From: Ficedula albicollis
Taxonomy: Eukaryota; Chordata; Aves; Passeriformes; Muscicapidae
Assembly: GCF_000247815.1 (NCBI RefSeq)
Contig: NC_021692.1
Location: forward strand, 1,953,317-2,017,316
DNA length: 64,000 bases
Direction: 5' to 3'
Under the pieces are notes generated by a model. It saw nothing but the letters and a program-made list of their open reading frames with translations, made no database searches and was not told the origin of the DNA. Every line of letters starts with the position of its first letter. The stretch's first letter is position 1. This document shows positions 39,726 to 52,839 of the stretch, in pieces. Position numbers and translations under genes: made by a program.

Positions 39726-40107
39726 TTGTGCCCATCCTGCTGACACTGTGCCCTGGACATCAGCATTGCCTGTTGGAGGAGGTGCTGCTGTCACACATGG
39801 AAGGGCTTTCCATGGGACAGAACAGGGGAAGGGGCAGAGCAGCCCATGTGCCTGTGCCCCCCTCATGGCCCCAGCACCCCAGCACAAGGCCCTCAAGCTG
39901 GTGGGTGAGAAGCCAGTTGTGCCCATCCTGCTGACACTGTGCCCTGGACATCAGCATTGCCTGTTGGAGGAGGTGCTGCTGTCACACATGGAAGGGCTTT
40001 CCATGGGACAGAACAGGGGAAGGGGCAGAGCAGCCCATGTGCCTGTGCCCCCCTCATGGCCCCAGCACCCCAGCACAAGGCCCTCAAGCTGGTGGATGAG
40101 CAGCCAT
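39726..40107. repeat. 191-bp tandem duplication, two copies
   Basis: Copies begin with TTGTGCCCATCCTGCTGAC at 39726 and 39917. I see no difference for about 178 bp, then GGTGGGTGAG versus GGTGGATGAG and divergent ends. An open frame stays open through both copies because 191 bp shifts the frame without hitting a stop; this is not evidence for a gene. Confidence 0.96.
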
Positions 40108-41200
40108 GCCAGTGCCTTGCTTGACCACAAAACGTTTGGGACCATCCTGGACCATACCAGTGCTGGGGTACAGGCATGCTGCCCCTCTCCAAACTCAGCT
40201 GGCTCCAAAGGAACTTTCTTCTGCTTGGAATCTGGTACCCACACTTCCCTGTGGCCACCATGCCCAGCAAGGCCAGCATCATCTCTCCCCACATCCATTT
40301 CCAAGCTCTCTCCCTGCTTCCAGCACCAGGGCCTGCCATCCCACAGCCATCCCACCCCACTCCCCGACACATCCTGCATGATTAAACCCAGCTAGTGCTG
40401 CTGTCTTCCTCCCACACCCATCCTGGGCACACGCCTTCTGGGGCCAGAGCAGGCAGCCCAGCTCCCAGGGCTCTTGGAAAGGGTCTGTCATGGAAGATAA
40501 GGGCTGTGTGCCACTGTGGTGGCAGGGAGGAGCCCTGCCAGACTCTGCTTTATCCCAAACCAAACAGCCTGGCCGGTTTCAGGAGTTATAAACAGATGCT
40601 GAGGCAAGTCTCTGGCTCTGGGAGGGTCTGGGAAGAGAAGAGCATTTGGTATCTGGCTTCCTGGAGAGCCACAGCCCCGGGGAATTTGCTAAGCCTCCCA
40701 CGGCAACACCCCAAATAGTCCTGGGAGGAAACAGCTGCCCTGGGGCGGCTGCAGGGATGGGCACAGGGAGGAAGAGGAGCCAGCTGATGGAGGGATCAGT
40801 GAGACGGGGTTCAGGCCGTGATGGCCCTGCTGGAGCTGCCCAGGGGGGTGAGGACAGCAATGACACCCCACCCTCTTGCCCCTGCCTGCCAGGTGCTGCT
40901 GCAACCCATTTTCCAATGGATTTGCAAAGCTGGGGTGGGACAGTGGAGCAAGCAGCATTGCAAAGCTCCACACCAAAGACCACAGGCAGAGTGAGAGGTT
41001 CCTGACCCCTCACCACACACCAACTATGCAGAAAAGCTTTCCTTTCCCCTTTATTTTGTCCTCTTGCCTTTATTTACCGACAGCACAGGAACTTAGAAAA
41101 CTCAGGATATTAAAGTGAGGTCTGCACTACAAAAAACGTGTTCCACTTGAGCCCTGAGGATCTTCTCTGCTGCTCCAGACACCAGCCTCTGCCACCAAGA
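40108..41200. other. Unrecognised sequence
   Basis: C-rich in part (40150-40390). Frames such as 39712-40395 on the plus strand begin inside the duplication and have no domain. No gene is supported. Confidence 0.4.
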
Positions 41201-41204
41201 TGCT

Positions 41205-41560
41205 GAAGCAGAGAATAATTGAACAACATTTAATTAGAAGTGGGACAGGTACAGGACTCACAAGGGATTTACCCTGTAGGCTTATGCTTCCCCTTCCTTT
41301 CTGATACTTGGGAAAAGAGTGGCAGAAACTTGCAATTCATGAAGAGAGAATTCTACTTAATTTTCCCACTAGAAATGTTGGTAGAAATGGAGCCACCTAG
41401 ATTCCTTTAAAGAGGAATAAGGGGATGCTGCATATTGTGTCTTCACAGCTCTGCGACAAGGAGGGACAATCTGTCCTCCAAGGCTCACTTTAGTCAAAAT
41501 ATTAATTAAGCCACTGAAGTTCACGGAAACCTCAGATAAAGGGGTCTGGGAAAGTCTGGT
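41205..41560. promoter_or_regulatory. AT-rich block, candidate regulatory sequence
   Basis: Contains AACATTTAATTAG near 41224, TACTTAATTTTCCC near 41355 and the palindrome TTAATTAA at 41512-41519. No repeat was recognised. Weak motif-based inference only. Confidence 0.18.
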
Positions 41561-42331
41561 TCCTGCTGAGTACCTTAGATTTCATCCCCTTCTGCTCAGC
41601 AGTGTCAGTGTTTTACATCCCTTGTCATCATCCAGTCTCCCAGCCTAAACAAGGACTGAGATGTGAATGCAAACATCCCGTTGTTGGGGGAAAACAGCCC
41701 AAGAAAACAGAGTGGAGCAGCAGCTCTCAGACCAGCTGTTCCTGCAACAAGACCAAGGTGGGATGGCAGCCAAGGCTGTTTTGTTCCCTTGCAGGTCCTT
41801 CCCTTGCACCCCTCCAGGCTGTGTTCTCCTCAGGCCTTCCTTTCCAGTCTCACCCTGGCAATGTGGTGTCCAGGAGCCACCACACTGCTCCCTCCTGAGA
41901 TTTTTCAGCACAGTGGGCCATGAGTTTTCCATCTGCATCCATGTACATATCATTGTCCCCTACCCTGCTGCCAGACCACACTGCAGATTTATTCTGTGTC
42001 TTCAGTTTTTTGTGTTCCAGCTCTTTCTGCTCCCAGGTTTCTTTCTCTGCATCCCACAGTGGTCCCACACCACCCAACCAGAACCTGGTTGCATTGTCAG
42101 TCTGTGTGAGCTCCTCTGTGCCTCTAAAACAGGAACTGGTGTGCCTCATTTAGAGAACAAAACCACTCCTGGTGTTTAGGAATTGACCAGGCAAATTTGG
42201 GCAGGAAATACACAGCCAAGACATGCATCCTTACAGCCAAGCCACTGTGCATTACTGGTGATAAAGGCAGGTTACAATGGCACAGAGGGAGATACACCTT
42301 AGAGAGAAACTCCCACATCAGTGAAAAACCA
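41561..42331. other. Unrecognised sequence
   Basis: Nothing recognised; overlapping frames on both strands. Confidence 0.4.
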
Positions 42332-42396
42332 GAATCACAGAATAAGCTGAGTTGGAAGGGATCCACAAGCATTGAGTCCAAGCTCCCCATGGTTTC
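42332..42396 (-). mobile_element. CR1 LINE 3' end, very short
   Basis: The plus strand has AGAATCACAGAATAAGCTGA, GTTGGAAGGGATCCACAAGC and ATTGAGTCCAAGCTCC: a CR1 3' terminus in minus sense, same subfamily as at 21160, about 65 bp long. Confidence 0.87.
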
Positions 42397-44615
42397 AGAA
42401 AGCTTCAGTTTTCTATTCTCTGGTGGTTTTCCAAGTTCTGCACTAAAAATAAATTTGGGATCCTGGTTCAGTCTCCACATGGGATGGGGCTACTCATTTA
42501 TGTATCCCTCTGAGAGTCTCTCCCTGGGGAAGCCCAGACACCATCCCAGGGGCTCTGTGGTGGTACACAGCTCTGTCCCTCTGTGCCTCTCCTGTGAGCA
42601 GGCTGCACACTCTGCTGCAGAAGAAGTTGAGCCTTAAAGTCTTAACAAGGGTGCTGGGCTCCATAAGGAGAGCTTTACACTGGTCAGCCAGTGCTCATAG
42701 CTTTCCCTGGCTGCTGGATGATCAGGCCCTGCTCTGTGCCACTAACAAAAGTGATAAATGAGCAGCCAGGCTGCAGCCTCCAGGTGCTAACCCTGCCTAA
42801 CACCCCAAGGAGTTTCTGGAGGGAGTAGGGCAGTATCTGGCAGCCCTGCTCCAAGCAAGCAGCTTTTATCATCATGTGTGAGGACTAAGAGCTCCCTGCA
42901 GCAGGATTTATAGGGGGGCTTTCAGCTGCAAGGCAGAGTGACCCAGCATGAGAATCACAGACCTGCCCTGGGAACAGGGAGTTACAAGAGACTTCCAGGG
43001 ACCCTGGTCTCAGCCCAGCCTGTCCTGACCTTGGCACTAGCATTGCTCCCCACTATCATCATTTAATCCTGCACATGCTAGCACACTCCCAGACCCCCCA
43101 ACACCTCTCCTCTTACAAAACTATCCATGCCTGGGTTTCATTTTGGAAGGATCCCCAGATCCCTGGGGGGCTGTGGGGCAGCCCTTAGTGTGGGTGGGAG
43201 GGTTGGCAGAGACCCCTTTGCTCCCACAGGGCCCCAGGGATCCAGAGAAGCCCAAGACTGATCAGTGGGTGTCCGTTTGTGTCCTTGGGGCTCTGGCAGG
43301 GAAGGGATGTGCTGCAGTAATTGAGGCTGCAGGAATGAGAGGTATGTTCTGAAGCAGCAGGGGGGTGCTGGGGGCTGTGCTGGGATCAGTCCCATCCAGG
43401 GCCTGCAGTGATTTCCCAAATTCACTCTCCTCCCCAGCCCACCCTGAGCCTCACAAACCCTAGGAAGAGCCTCCCAAGAACAACCAGTCCTTTGAGAAAC
43501 GTAAACTACTTTCTCCAACACCTCTGAACTCTGTCAGGAACATCCTTCGTCAGAAAGCTACAAGTGCCAAGCTGTTTTTGCTCGAGGGCAAATCTCCCTC
43601 GTGCTGTCAGGAGCAAAGCTGCCTGGGTTCACATTGCTGCTTAAGGTGAATGCATGGTGTGTTTTACCAACTAATTGTGAAATTGCAGACTGCTTCAGAG
43701 GCAAAGGAGAAGCATTTTATTGTGAGCAGGAGAATTAATCATACCTGGGGCAGTACAGATGTCAGCAAAAAACAATGCAGAAAGGATTTCTCAGGAAGAC
43801 TTCTTGACATGAATAGGAAGGTCTTTTTTAGGTCTTTTTAGATATGAATGAAAGATTCTTGGTGGTTGTTGTGACCCCTGTTTTTACCCGTGCTGTCCAG
43901 ATCCAAGAGAGGGATGTGTGTGATAAAACTACAAAACTATAAGGGGAAGGAGTTTTATTCAAGAAATGGAAACCTCCCAAGCCAAGGCGTCTGCTGCAGC
44001 ACTAATTCATGACATGTCCCATATAGTTTATGGCAGAGATTAAAGAATACAAAGGATAAAATATTTCAAAAATGGCATTTAACTGGGGAAACAAGAACAG
44101 ACTAGACTCCAACCCATCCGTTGTGCAATGCTGAGCTGTTGAGCTCTCAGCCCCAGCACTCAGGTCCTGCTCAAGGAAATACCACAGGTTGATGTTTGCA
44201 TGTGTGCAACCCAGCATTTCGTCACACCTTTCTGTTTGTTGTGGAGTGAATCCCCTTGGTAACATGGCCACCCCCTTTTCCTCCCTTTGTGATTTTTCTC
44301 TGCCTCAGACTTGTTACCCTGGTCCCAAGGGATACACACTTCCATTTGGAGGCTGCATATATATACTGGTGGAAGAAGAGAGCAACTCAATCTTCTGATT
44401 CTCTGCAGCCTTTCCCTATATTTTTAAAAGATATTCATTATGATTTATATCCTGATTCTGAGCTTGCCTCCACCAGCTCAGCCCATCCTGTAAGGCAGAG
44501 GAGGCAATGGCAGGTCTGGGATGTAGCACTAGGGATGCAGCACCCTCCTGGCAGAGCTGGAACTGTTGCTGCAGCCAGGTAGGGAAAGAAGAAATACTGA
44601 TATGTGCAAGGATAG
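42397..44615. other. Unrecognised sequence with LTR-like signals at 43.86-44.36 kb
   Basis: On the minus strand a TATA-like ATATATATGCAGCC (about 44354-44341) lies upstream of GAATAAAAC (about 43960), and the segment ends at a TGTTGTGACCCC-type boundary near 43867. This could be an old minus-sense LTR, but no target-site duplication or second copy was found, so I do not call it. Confidence 0.25.
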
Positions 44616-44675
44616 GAGTTAAAAAAAAAAAAAAACCCCCCCCCCCCCCCCCGAGTTAAAAAAAAAAAAAAAAAA
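44616..44675. repeat. Composite homopolymer: GAGTT-A15 - C17 - GAGTT-A18
   Basis: GAGTT followed by 15 A (44616-44635), then 17 C (44636-44652), then GAGTT followed by 18 A (44653-44675). The direct repeat of GAGTT plus poly-A on both sides of the C run suggests that one locus was written twice with C between. Confidence 0.95.
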
Positions 44676-45929
44676 GTTGAAAGTCTGAAATGTGTTAGGT
44701 GAAACCAAGCAATATACAGCAAAGGTGAGGAGAAAAAGAGAAATAGAGGCAGCACTGAGAGGGGCTGTACAGAAAACTGGGATAACAGCACTTCCTAATC
44801 TAATTTGGTGATAGATTCCCAAAATTTGCTTTGAAACCTCTCCTCACAGTTACATTTAAGCTCAGGTGGCCACAAACCTGTTGCTGAGAAAAACCCAAGT
44901 CCTCCAGCGTCCTCATGATTCCCTTCCGTGCCCCCAAATATGCCCAACATCAGTGTTACCTGATGCATATAAACTTGACCTGAAATCAGTAAAACTTGTT
45001 CAAGTAAAAAGCAATAGCAATGTGAAGAGGTTGGGAAACAGCCAAGAGCAATGGCAGGACACGTTAGGGATACAAAATTCCCCCAGAGATATGCCCTGAC
45101 CAGCAGGTAAAGGTGCATGTTGACAGTGTAGCATTTTCTCTTCCAAGTTTTCTCACCAAGCCTCACTTTTGCTCTCCTGGAGGCTCTGCCCACGCTCTGT
45201 GGGATAAGGGTGCCAAAGGCAGTCCAAACTACAGAGATGACATGATCATGAGAAATCTGCCCTTTCCCTCTTTATTATCCTTATTTGCCACATCCAGATA
45301 ACGCTGGACATGACATGAGTTCACAGTGATGTTGTTTACCTGCACACACTTCCATACCAATGCCGATGACATCAGTCTTGGGGTTTGCTCAGGGGAGCCA
45401 CTACCAGGAAATGACTTCTCTTAAAACACGAGGAAAGCTCGGTGCAGCTTTGTAGCTTCCAGTCCAGCAAGCCTGTAATATTCACAGGAATGAGACTCAA
45501 ATTTCTAATTATTGGCTGAGTTATTTGTAGCTTCATATGTTTTAGGGCCAGAAGGGACCATCATCTAGTCTGGCCTCCTTAAATGGAAAGCTCCGTAAGC
45601 AAGAAGCCAAATTCCCCGAGCTCCATTCCAGTAATGAGCTCAGGAGCCCTGCAGGCTCGCACTGCCAGACCCTGCCATGCCAAACACAGCTGCTCAGGTC
45701 TGCCTGCAGCTCCAGAGGGAAGTCTAAGAGCTTCTCCTGAAGAGGCAATAAATCAAATACCAACATCCATGGTGATGGGGAATGCTGAGTGCCTGCACAC
45801 ACTGGCTTAGCCTGCCCAATAGGGAGCACAGGTCCTGGGTGCCTTGTCCAGGGGCAGGATGTGCAGCCAGACAGCAGGCTGGCATGGAGGGACTTGCTTT
45901 GCCATCATGTTATTTCCCCATTGGGGGTG
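44676..45929. other. Unrecognised sequence
   Basis: At 45541-45583 GGGCCAGAAGGGACCATCAT and CTAGTCTGGCCTCCTT resemble the 3' block of an old amniote retroelement (CR1-like, minus sense), too short for a firm call. No gene is supported elsewhere. Confidence 0.35.
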
Positions 45930-47904
<1,975 letters not shown>

Positions 47905-47909
47905 GGGTG

Positions 47910-50900
47910 TTATTTTGAGGAAGGGAGAGGGAACCACTGACCCCTGCCTGTTTTCACACCCCACTGACCAGTTCATTTCATCCCTCTGGGATTGTTTCAA
48001 GGCAAGCAGTGCTGGCAGCCAGAGACCCAGTGTAGCAGCTCTGGCAGGGTTTGTCCCTGCCTGGGCTCTTTGGAACAAACAGCATTAGGAACGACGTGGC
48101 AGCTGCTGTCCTGTGTGCCCTGTGCACACGCTGAAAAACCACCCAGGACCTCCCAGTACATGCTTCACTACCTCCCTCCTCCATGGGACAAGGGAAGGTG
48201 CTGCCACAGAGCACTGGGAGGGACAGCCCAGGACTCATAGGAAACCACCTGGCTCTGACACTGGAGGAGGTATCTGAACCAGGACATGGCCAGGACATGG
48301 TTTGGGAATTTTCAGGAGTGAGCCACTCATCTTGTCCTGCTGCCCCCCTCCTAGCTCCAGGCTGGGGTCCCCATGGCCAGCAAGTGCTCACCTTCAGGCA
48401 CCAGGTTGAACATTTTCACAAGAGAATTCCTGGAATGGAGAAGTGTTGGTGCAGGATTTGGAGCTCATCCAGCTGTACAACATGCAGTGGGAAGGCAGCC
48501 TCAAACCCACAGCCTCAGGGTGCTCCAGGAGCCACCAGCCAAGGGCAGAAGCTCCTGCTTGCACTGGGGAAGGAAAGCTTGGCAGACAGAACACTACCAG
48601 TCATGCTAGGCTGGTGTTTGCACCTCCTTCCAAGTGTCCTTTCCTGCCACTATGATAATTTGCTTTTTCAGAGGCATTAGTGGCTCAATAGAGTACCTCA
48701 GGGTCTTTCTGCTTCCCCCTTATAGGATCAGCTAATAACCACCAGTAGCAAGCACAGCTGTGGCAGATGGAGGATGGGATGGGATGGGACACACACAGGT
48801 TCATGAAAACAGAAAGCCACCCACCCCATGACCAGTTCATGGAGGAAGAAGCAGGAAGGAGGTGCTCCAAGTTCTTGGTCAGGACACTAACCACAGACTG
48901 TCTGCAACACGACAGAGGGAAAGAGGCAGGGAAACAACAAGCCAGAAAAACCAGAGCTTTGGACATGTTCCCTGGAGGCAGCCATAAATATAATCAGCAG
49001 AAGAGCACTCATCCCATCAATCAGCAAGGCTTCTCCAAGCACCATGGGCAATTCCCACCCACCAACTTGGACCACGCTAGTTGTGACACCCCTGTGAGTC
49101 ACTGTGAGTCCTGTGAGTCACTGCCCCAGGGTCTACCTGGGGGATGAGTTGGCTGCTGGTCACACTGCACAGCACAGGTTGCTTACTGGCATTGTCAGGG
49201 TTACCACCCATCCTCCCCTGCTGCCATGGTGTTTGTGGTGATAACAGAGGCAGCTCAAGGCTTCTCCTTCCTGCGGGCAAGAAGTAATTTGGTGGCTGCA
49301 GAGGAGCAAGCTCTGGGGGGGAGGAGGGCTGGGCTAGAGGGATGGCAGGGAAAGCGTGGAATTTTGGAGAGCTCTGCTTATTCATGCCCTGAGTTGGACC
49401 AGACAACAGCCTGTGTGCCCTTAGATGTGCCATCACCTCTTGGAGGTAAGGCACAGAGATGGGCCATGCCAGATGACTGGCATGAAGTACAGTGAGACAT
49501 CTGCTGCTCATCCCGTTCCTGCTGAGATGACTCAGTCCTACCTCAGAAGCCTGAACAAAGACTCATGTGGTATCCAGAGCCCTGCAAAACCCAGCCCACT
49601 ACCTGAAGGCCCATAAGAAGCATCCCCATGGACAGGATTGCTGTGTGGAGATGGAAGATACAGACAGGCAGGGTTTTCCCCCAGCCTGGTCCCCTTCAGA
49701 GGTTGGGAGAACACATTACAAGGGCTGGGGGGTTTGTAGCAGCCTGGGCACCCTTTACCCTCTCATCCAAGTGGCCACAGGCAGGAGTCTGGCAGCTGTG
49801 CAAGGTGTAAAGTTCTGCTGTTCTCATCAGCACTGTGTAAAAGTCTGGGCAGGGGGAGAGCAGAGCAGCAAGTCTAAGTCCTGCTCTCTTTTACCTGAGC
49901 AAAGCATCCTACCTTCATCATCCATACCTTGGAAAAGGTGTCCAAAGGAAGTCCATAGTACAGGAGAGGGCCTGCAGTAGAGATGCACAAACACCTATGC
50001 AAAAAGCCTGGCTCCTGGAGCCCTGCTGGATGGACAGGGAGCCTCTGCCAGTGCAGTTACCCTGAACTGGTCCTGTCAGGACCTGCTTCAGCAGCATTTA
50101 TGCTCAGCTGTTGCTTTTCTGTAGCAGGGAACATCAAAAAAAAATGTGGAAACAGTTTCAGTGGCACACAAGGCTGGATTTAGAAGGCATCTCATCACAG
50201 CTTCACTTTGCACTAGCATCCTCATTGAGCCTAGCTGTCCTCACATGAGTCATGGCTTCACCATGAGGCTCAGCCACACCATCCTTCTCTGTATGAGGAG
50301 AAGACAGATATTTGTCTAAGGCCTTTGTCTTGAGTAAAGCACATGAAACAAGTTGGGTAAAATGGACCTTCTCCTGTAAGGTACAGTGAACCATACATAC
50401 CCCAAAGTGTCTGCTGCTCCCCCAAGACAGTGCCAAGGCCTCATTGCCCAGCAGGGCAGTGACAAAGTGCAAGTGCCCAGCAGGACAATTAGGGCAGTGA
50501 GGACAGCTGGTCTGGCCTGGCCTGAGAGCTCAGGACCATGGGGAAGGAGCAGCCTTCTCCATCCCAGCCCACACAAAGGGTAGATGGCCACCTAACCACC
50601 TACCCATGGCAAAGAGGAGACTTGCTCTCTGGAAACAGGGGCTGGCCAATCACAGGCAGCTGATTGACTTATTGCAGACTCCTGGGGTGATAAATCGAGG
50701 CTAATTGTGAGCAGGTGGCAAAGCAGACTAAGGGAAAAGAGCAGGGGACGTTCACTCCCTGGCAGCTGCTGCCCAGCCCTGCTCCCTTCTTTTACTGCTC
50801 CTTTCAGGCCACTTGAACTGTGTAAAGGCAGTGCTTTCCAAAACCTGCTGAGCTTCCCTCCAAAAGCTCCTGCCCCCTCCCTTCCCACTGCCTCCCTTGT

Positions 50901-52574
50901 TGCCTGCTCTCATTCCTGTGTCTGGGATAGGAGTAGGGTCAGGGGTGGGGGGAAGAGCCCACAGCCACCCAGGGGAAGGCACCCATGCCCTTCTGATGGC
51001 ACAGCACAGGGCTCTGAGGATGTTTTCCATCCCCATGAGATCCATGTGTCTTCTCCAGGTAGTGCTCCCAGCCCTGAAGCAGGTGGCTCACCTGGAGAGA
51101 AGACACAGTACCATGTTCTGAATATGGATTTCTTCAACATCCCACCTAAGGAGACACCATGTTAAGAAGCCCTGGTGTGGCTCTGATTTGGACACCAAGG
51201 AAAGAGAAAAGCCACTTGGATCTCAGGTCACAGTAGGGCTAATTTGAAAGCAGAGACTGTGAGGGGAGGATCCAAGGTATCAGCTTGAGGAAAAGAGCTT
51301 TGCCCAGCACACACTGAAAGGCCAGGAGGCAGCAGGTGCTCACCAGTCCCTGCTGGACCCTACATGGATGATCCAAACTGCCTGGCCTTTTCCCACACTT
51401 CTGTTAGCTCTTTCCTCCTTGCTCCATGTACCCTGAGATAGAAAAACAGACACTAATGGGGACACACCAGCAGCAGAGTTTTCACCAAGCCCTGGCTTTC
51501 CAGAAACTCCTCTGGGAAGAGCCAAATCAGGGTTTATCACGAACTGGATGAATCCCACGGGTGGGATAGGGAAGCTGATGACTCCTACAAGACTGGATAG
51601 CATCAAGCAAGGTCCCTGACTCAGCTGAGCCTACTCAAAGAGCCCAGTGCTCCTGTGGGGTCTGGATACATTTAGGACTGGATCTTTGAACAGGTTGGGT
51701 AGGTCAATCAGGGCAGACACTTCCTACCCAGCCCACTCTGGGCTGGTTTTGTGAGGGGCGTTCTCAATTCCTCTGTGCAGTGTTTGAAGCCAATATTTGG
51801 CGATTTTCCACTTCTCACTTCCCCTCGCTCACACTTGCCTGCTTCTTCACAGCTTGTCAGAAAATGATACCCACTCTGGAAAAGCAGTTTAAAATCAAGT
51901 CTTAGCAGGCAGCTGAAAAGTAGCAAACTGTATGTCAGGAAAAAGAACTAAAATTAACTCTTTCCTCCAATCTAGAGGGTCTGCTTCACTGTGTGCACCC
52001 ACCACCCACCCTAAGCCACTGACCATTTGGACTCACACCAATAGTCTGACAGCAATTAGTTGGAGAGAAGCAGCTGGCAACCATCAGCTACTTGTAACCA
52101 TGCATTAACTGGATTTATCACAGGCTTGGAAATTATGAGTATTTGCTTGTAAATACAGCATTTCCATTTCACTCAGCCACATATACCCATAAGTTAAAAG
52201 CCCGTATCTAAGTACATCCCTCAGCTCCCTTTATAGACAGTGGTGACCTCTTTTAAGTATCTGGCTTGGGATGAGCTGGATCACCCTGTAGAGGGCTCTA
52301 TTCCTTACTGCTGACTTACAGAAGTGTGTGGTGAACACCTGAATTGACACCGAATTGTCTCACGGAAAGCAAGTACTCTTTGCATGATGGAGATTTTCCT
52401 CAAGTTCTTCCCAACAAGATTTCGACATTTAGCAGCTGCTTGCTAGGAACTGGATATGGACATGTTCCAGGGAGATAAGACATGCATCCAGGTTTAATCC
52501 AACACACTGAGCCCCAGGGTGCATCACTAGTTACTGACCTCCATCTACCAACCTCCTGGTTCCACTGGTCACGA
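47910..52574. other. Unrecognised sequence
   Basis: No known repeat or credible gene in 4.7 kb. Small items only: a short GATGG repeat at 48772-48790 and a TGAGTC cluster at 49095-49120. AT-rich from 51900 to 52450. Frames of up to 165 codons overlap on both strands without recognisable domains. Confidence 0.4.
49095..49120. promoter_or_regulatory. Cluster of AP-1-like sites
   Basis: TGAGTCA at 49095-49101, TGAGTCC starting at 49105 and TGAGTCA at 49114-49120 lie in a short imperfect tandem repeat. TGAGTCA is the AP-1/NF-E2 core. Function is inferred only from motif clustering. Confidence 0.25.
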
Positions 52575-52839
52575 CTCATGGGACTGGCCATTCAGCCAGT
52601 TTTCAATCCACCTCACTGCCTGCTCGTTCAGCATGTACATCCTCAGCTTGACTATATGGACCTGGTGGGAAAGCAGGTCTTTCTGAAGTCCAGGCAAAGT
52701 CTACTTCTCTCCACACATCTACTTGGCCAGTCTTTCATCATTGAAGTTAATCATGTTGATCAAGCATGACTTCCTGTCCTGATGATTTTCTTGTCTATAT
52801 GTGCCTGATATGTGTCCTTTGTAACCTCAGGCTTTCCCA
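52575..52839 (-). mobile_element. CR1 LINE reverse-transcriptase fragment
   Basis: On the minus strand 52617-52587 encodes RWIENWLNG, part of the conserved CR1 reverse-transcriptase segment that follows the LDFxKAFD and LLxKL motifs. Upstream on that strand, 52700-52620 corresponds to a degraded KAFDTVSH-like region (now reading as LQKDLLSHQ), and 52790-52740 to the preceding block. The frame is no longer intact. It ends where an LTR terminus begins at 52840, which suggests interruption by that insertion. Confidence 0.82.

Noticed and set aside
39712..40395. 227-codon plus-strand open frame with an internal peptide repeat
   Set aside because: The repeat is the 191-bp tandem DNA duplication read in another frame; no domain or conserved structure.
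42953..43050. GAGAATCACAG sequence resembling a CR1 3' terminus
   Set aside because: The following bases do not continue into any CR1 block, so the match is probably chance.
43867..44360. Possible minus-sense LTR (TATA-like, AATAAA, TGTTGTGACCCC boundary)
   Set aside because: TATA-like and poly-A signals are too far apart for a typical R region, and no target-site duplication or second copy was found in the window.
45541..45590. Old CR1-like or MIR-like remnant (GGGCCAGAAGGGACCATCAT)
   Set aside because: Only about 40 bp match the remembered pattern; too short to assign a family without a library search.
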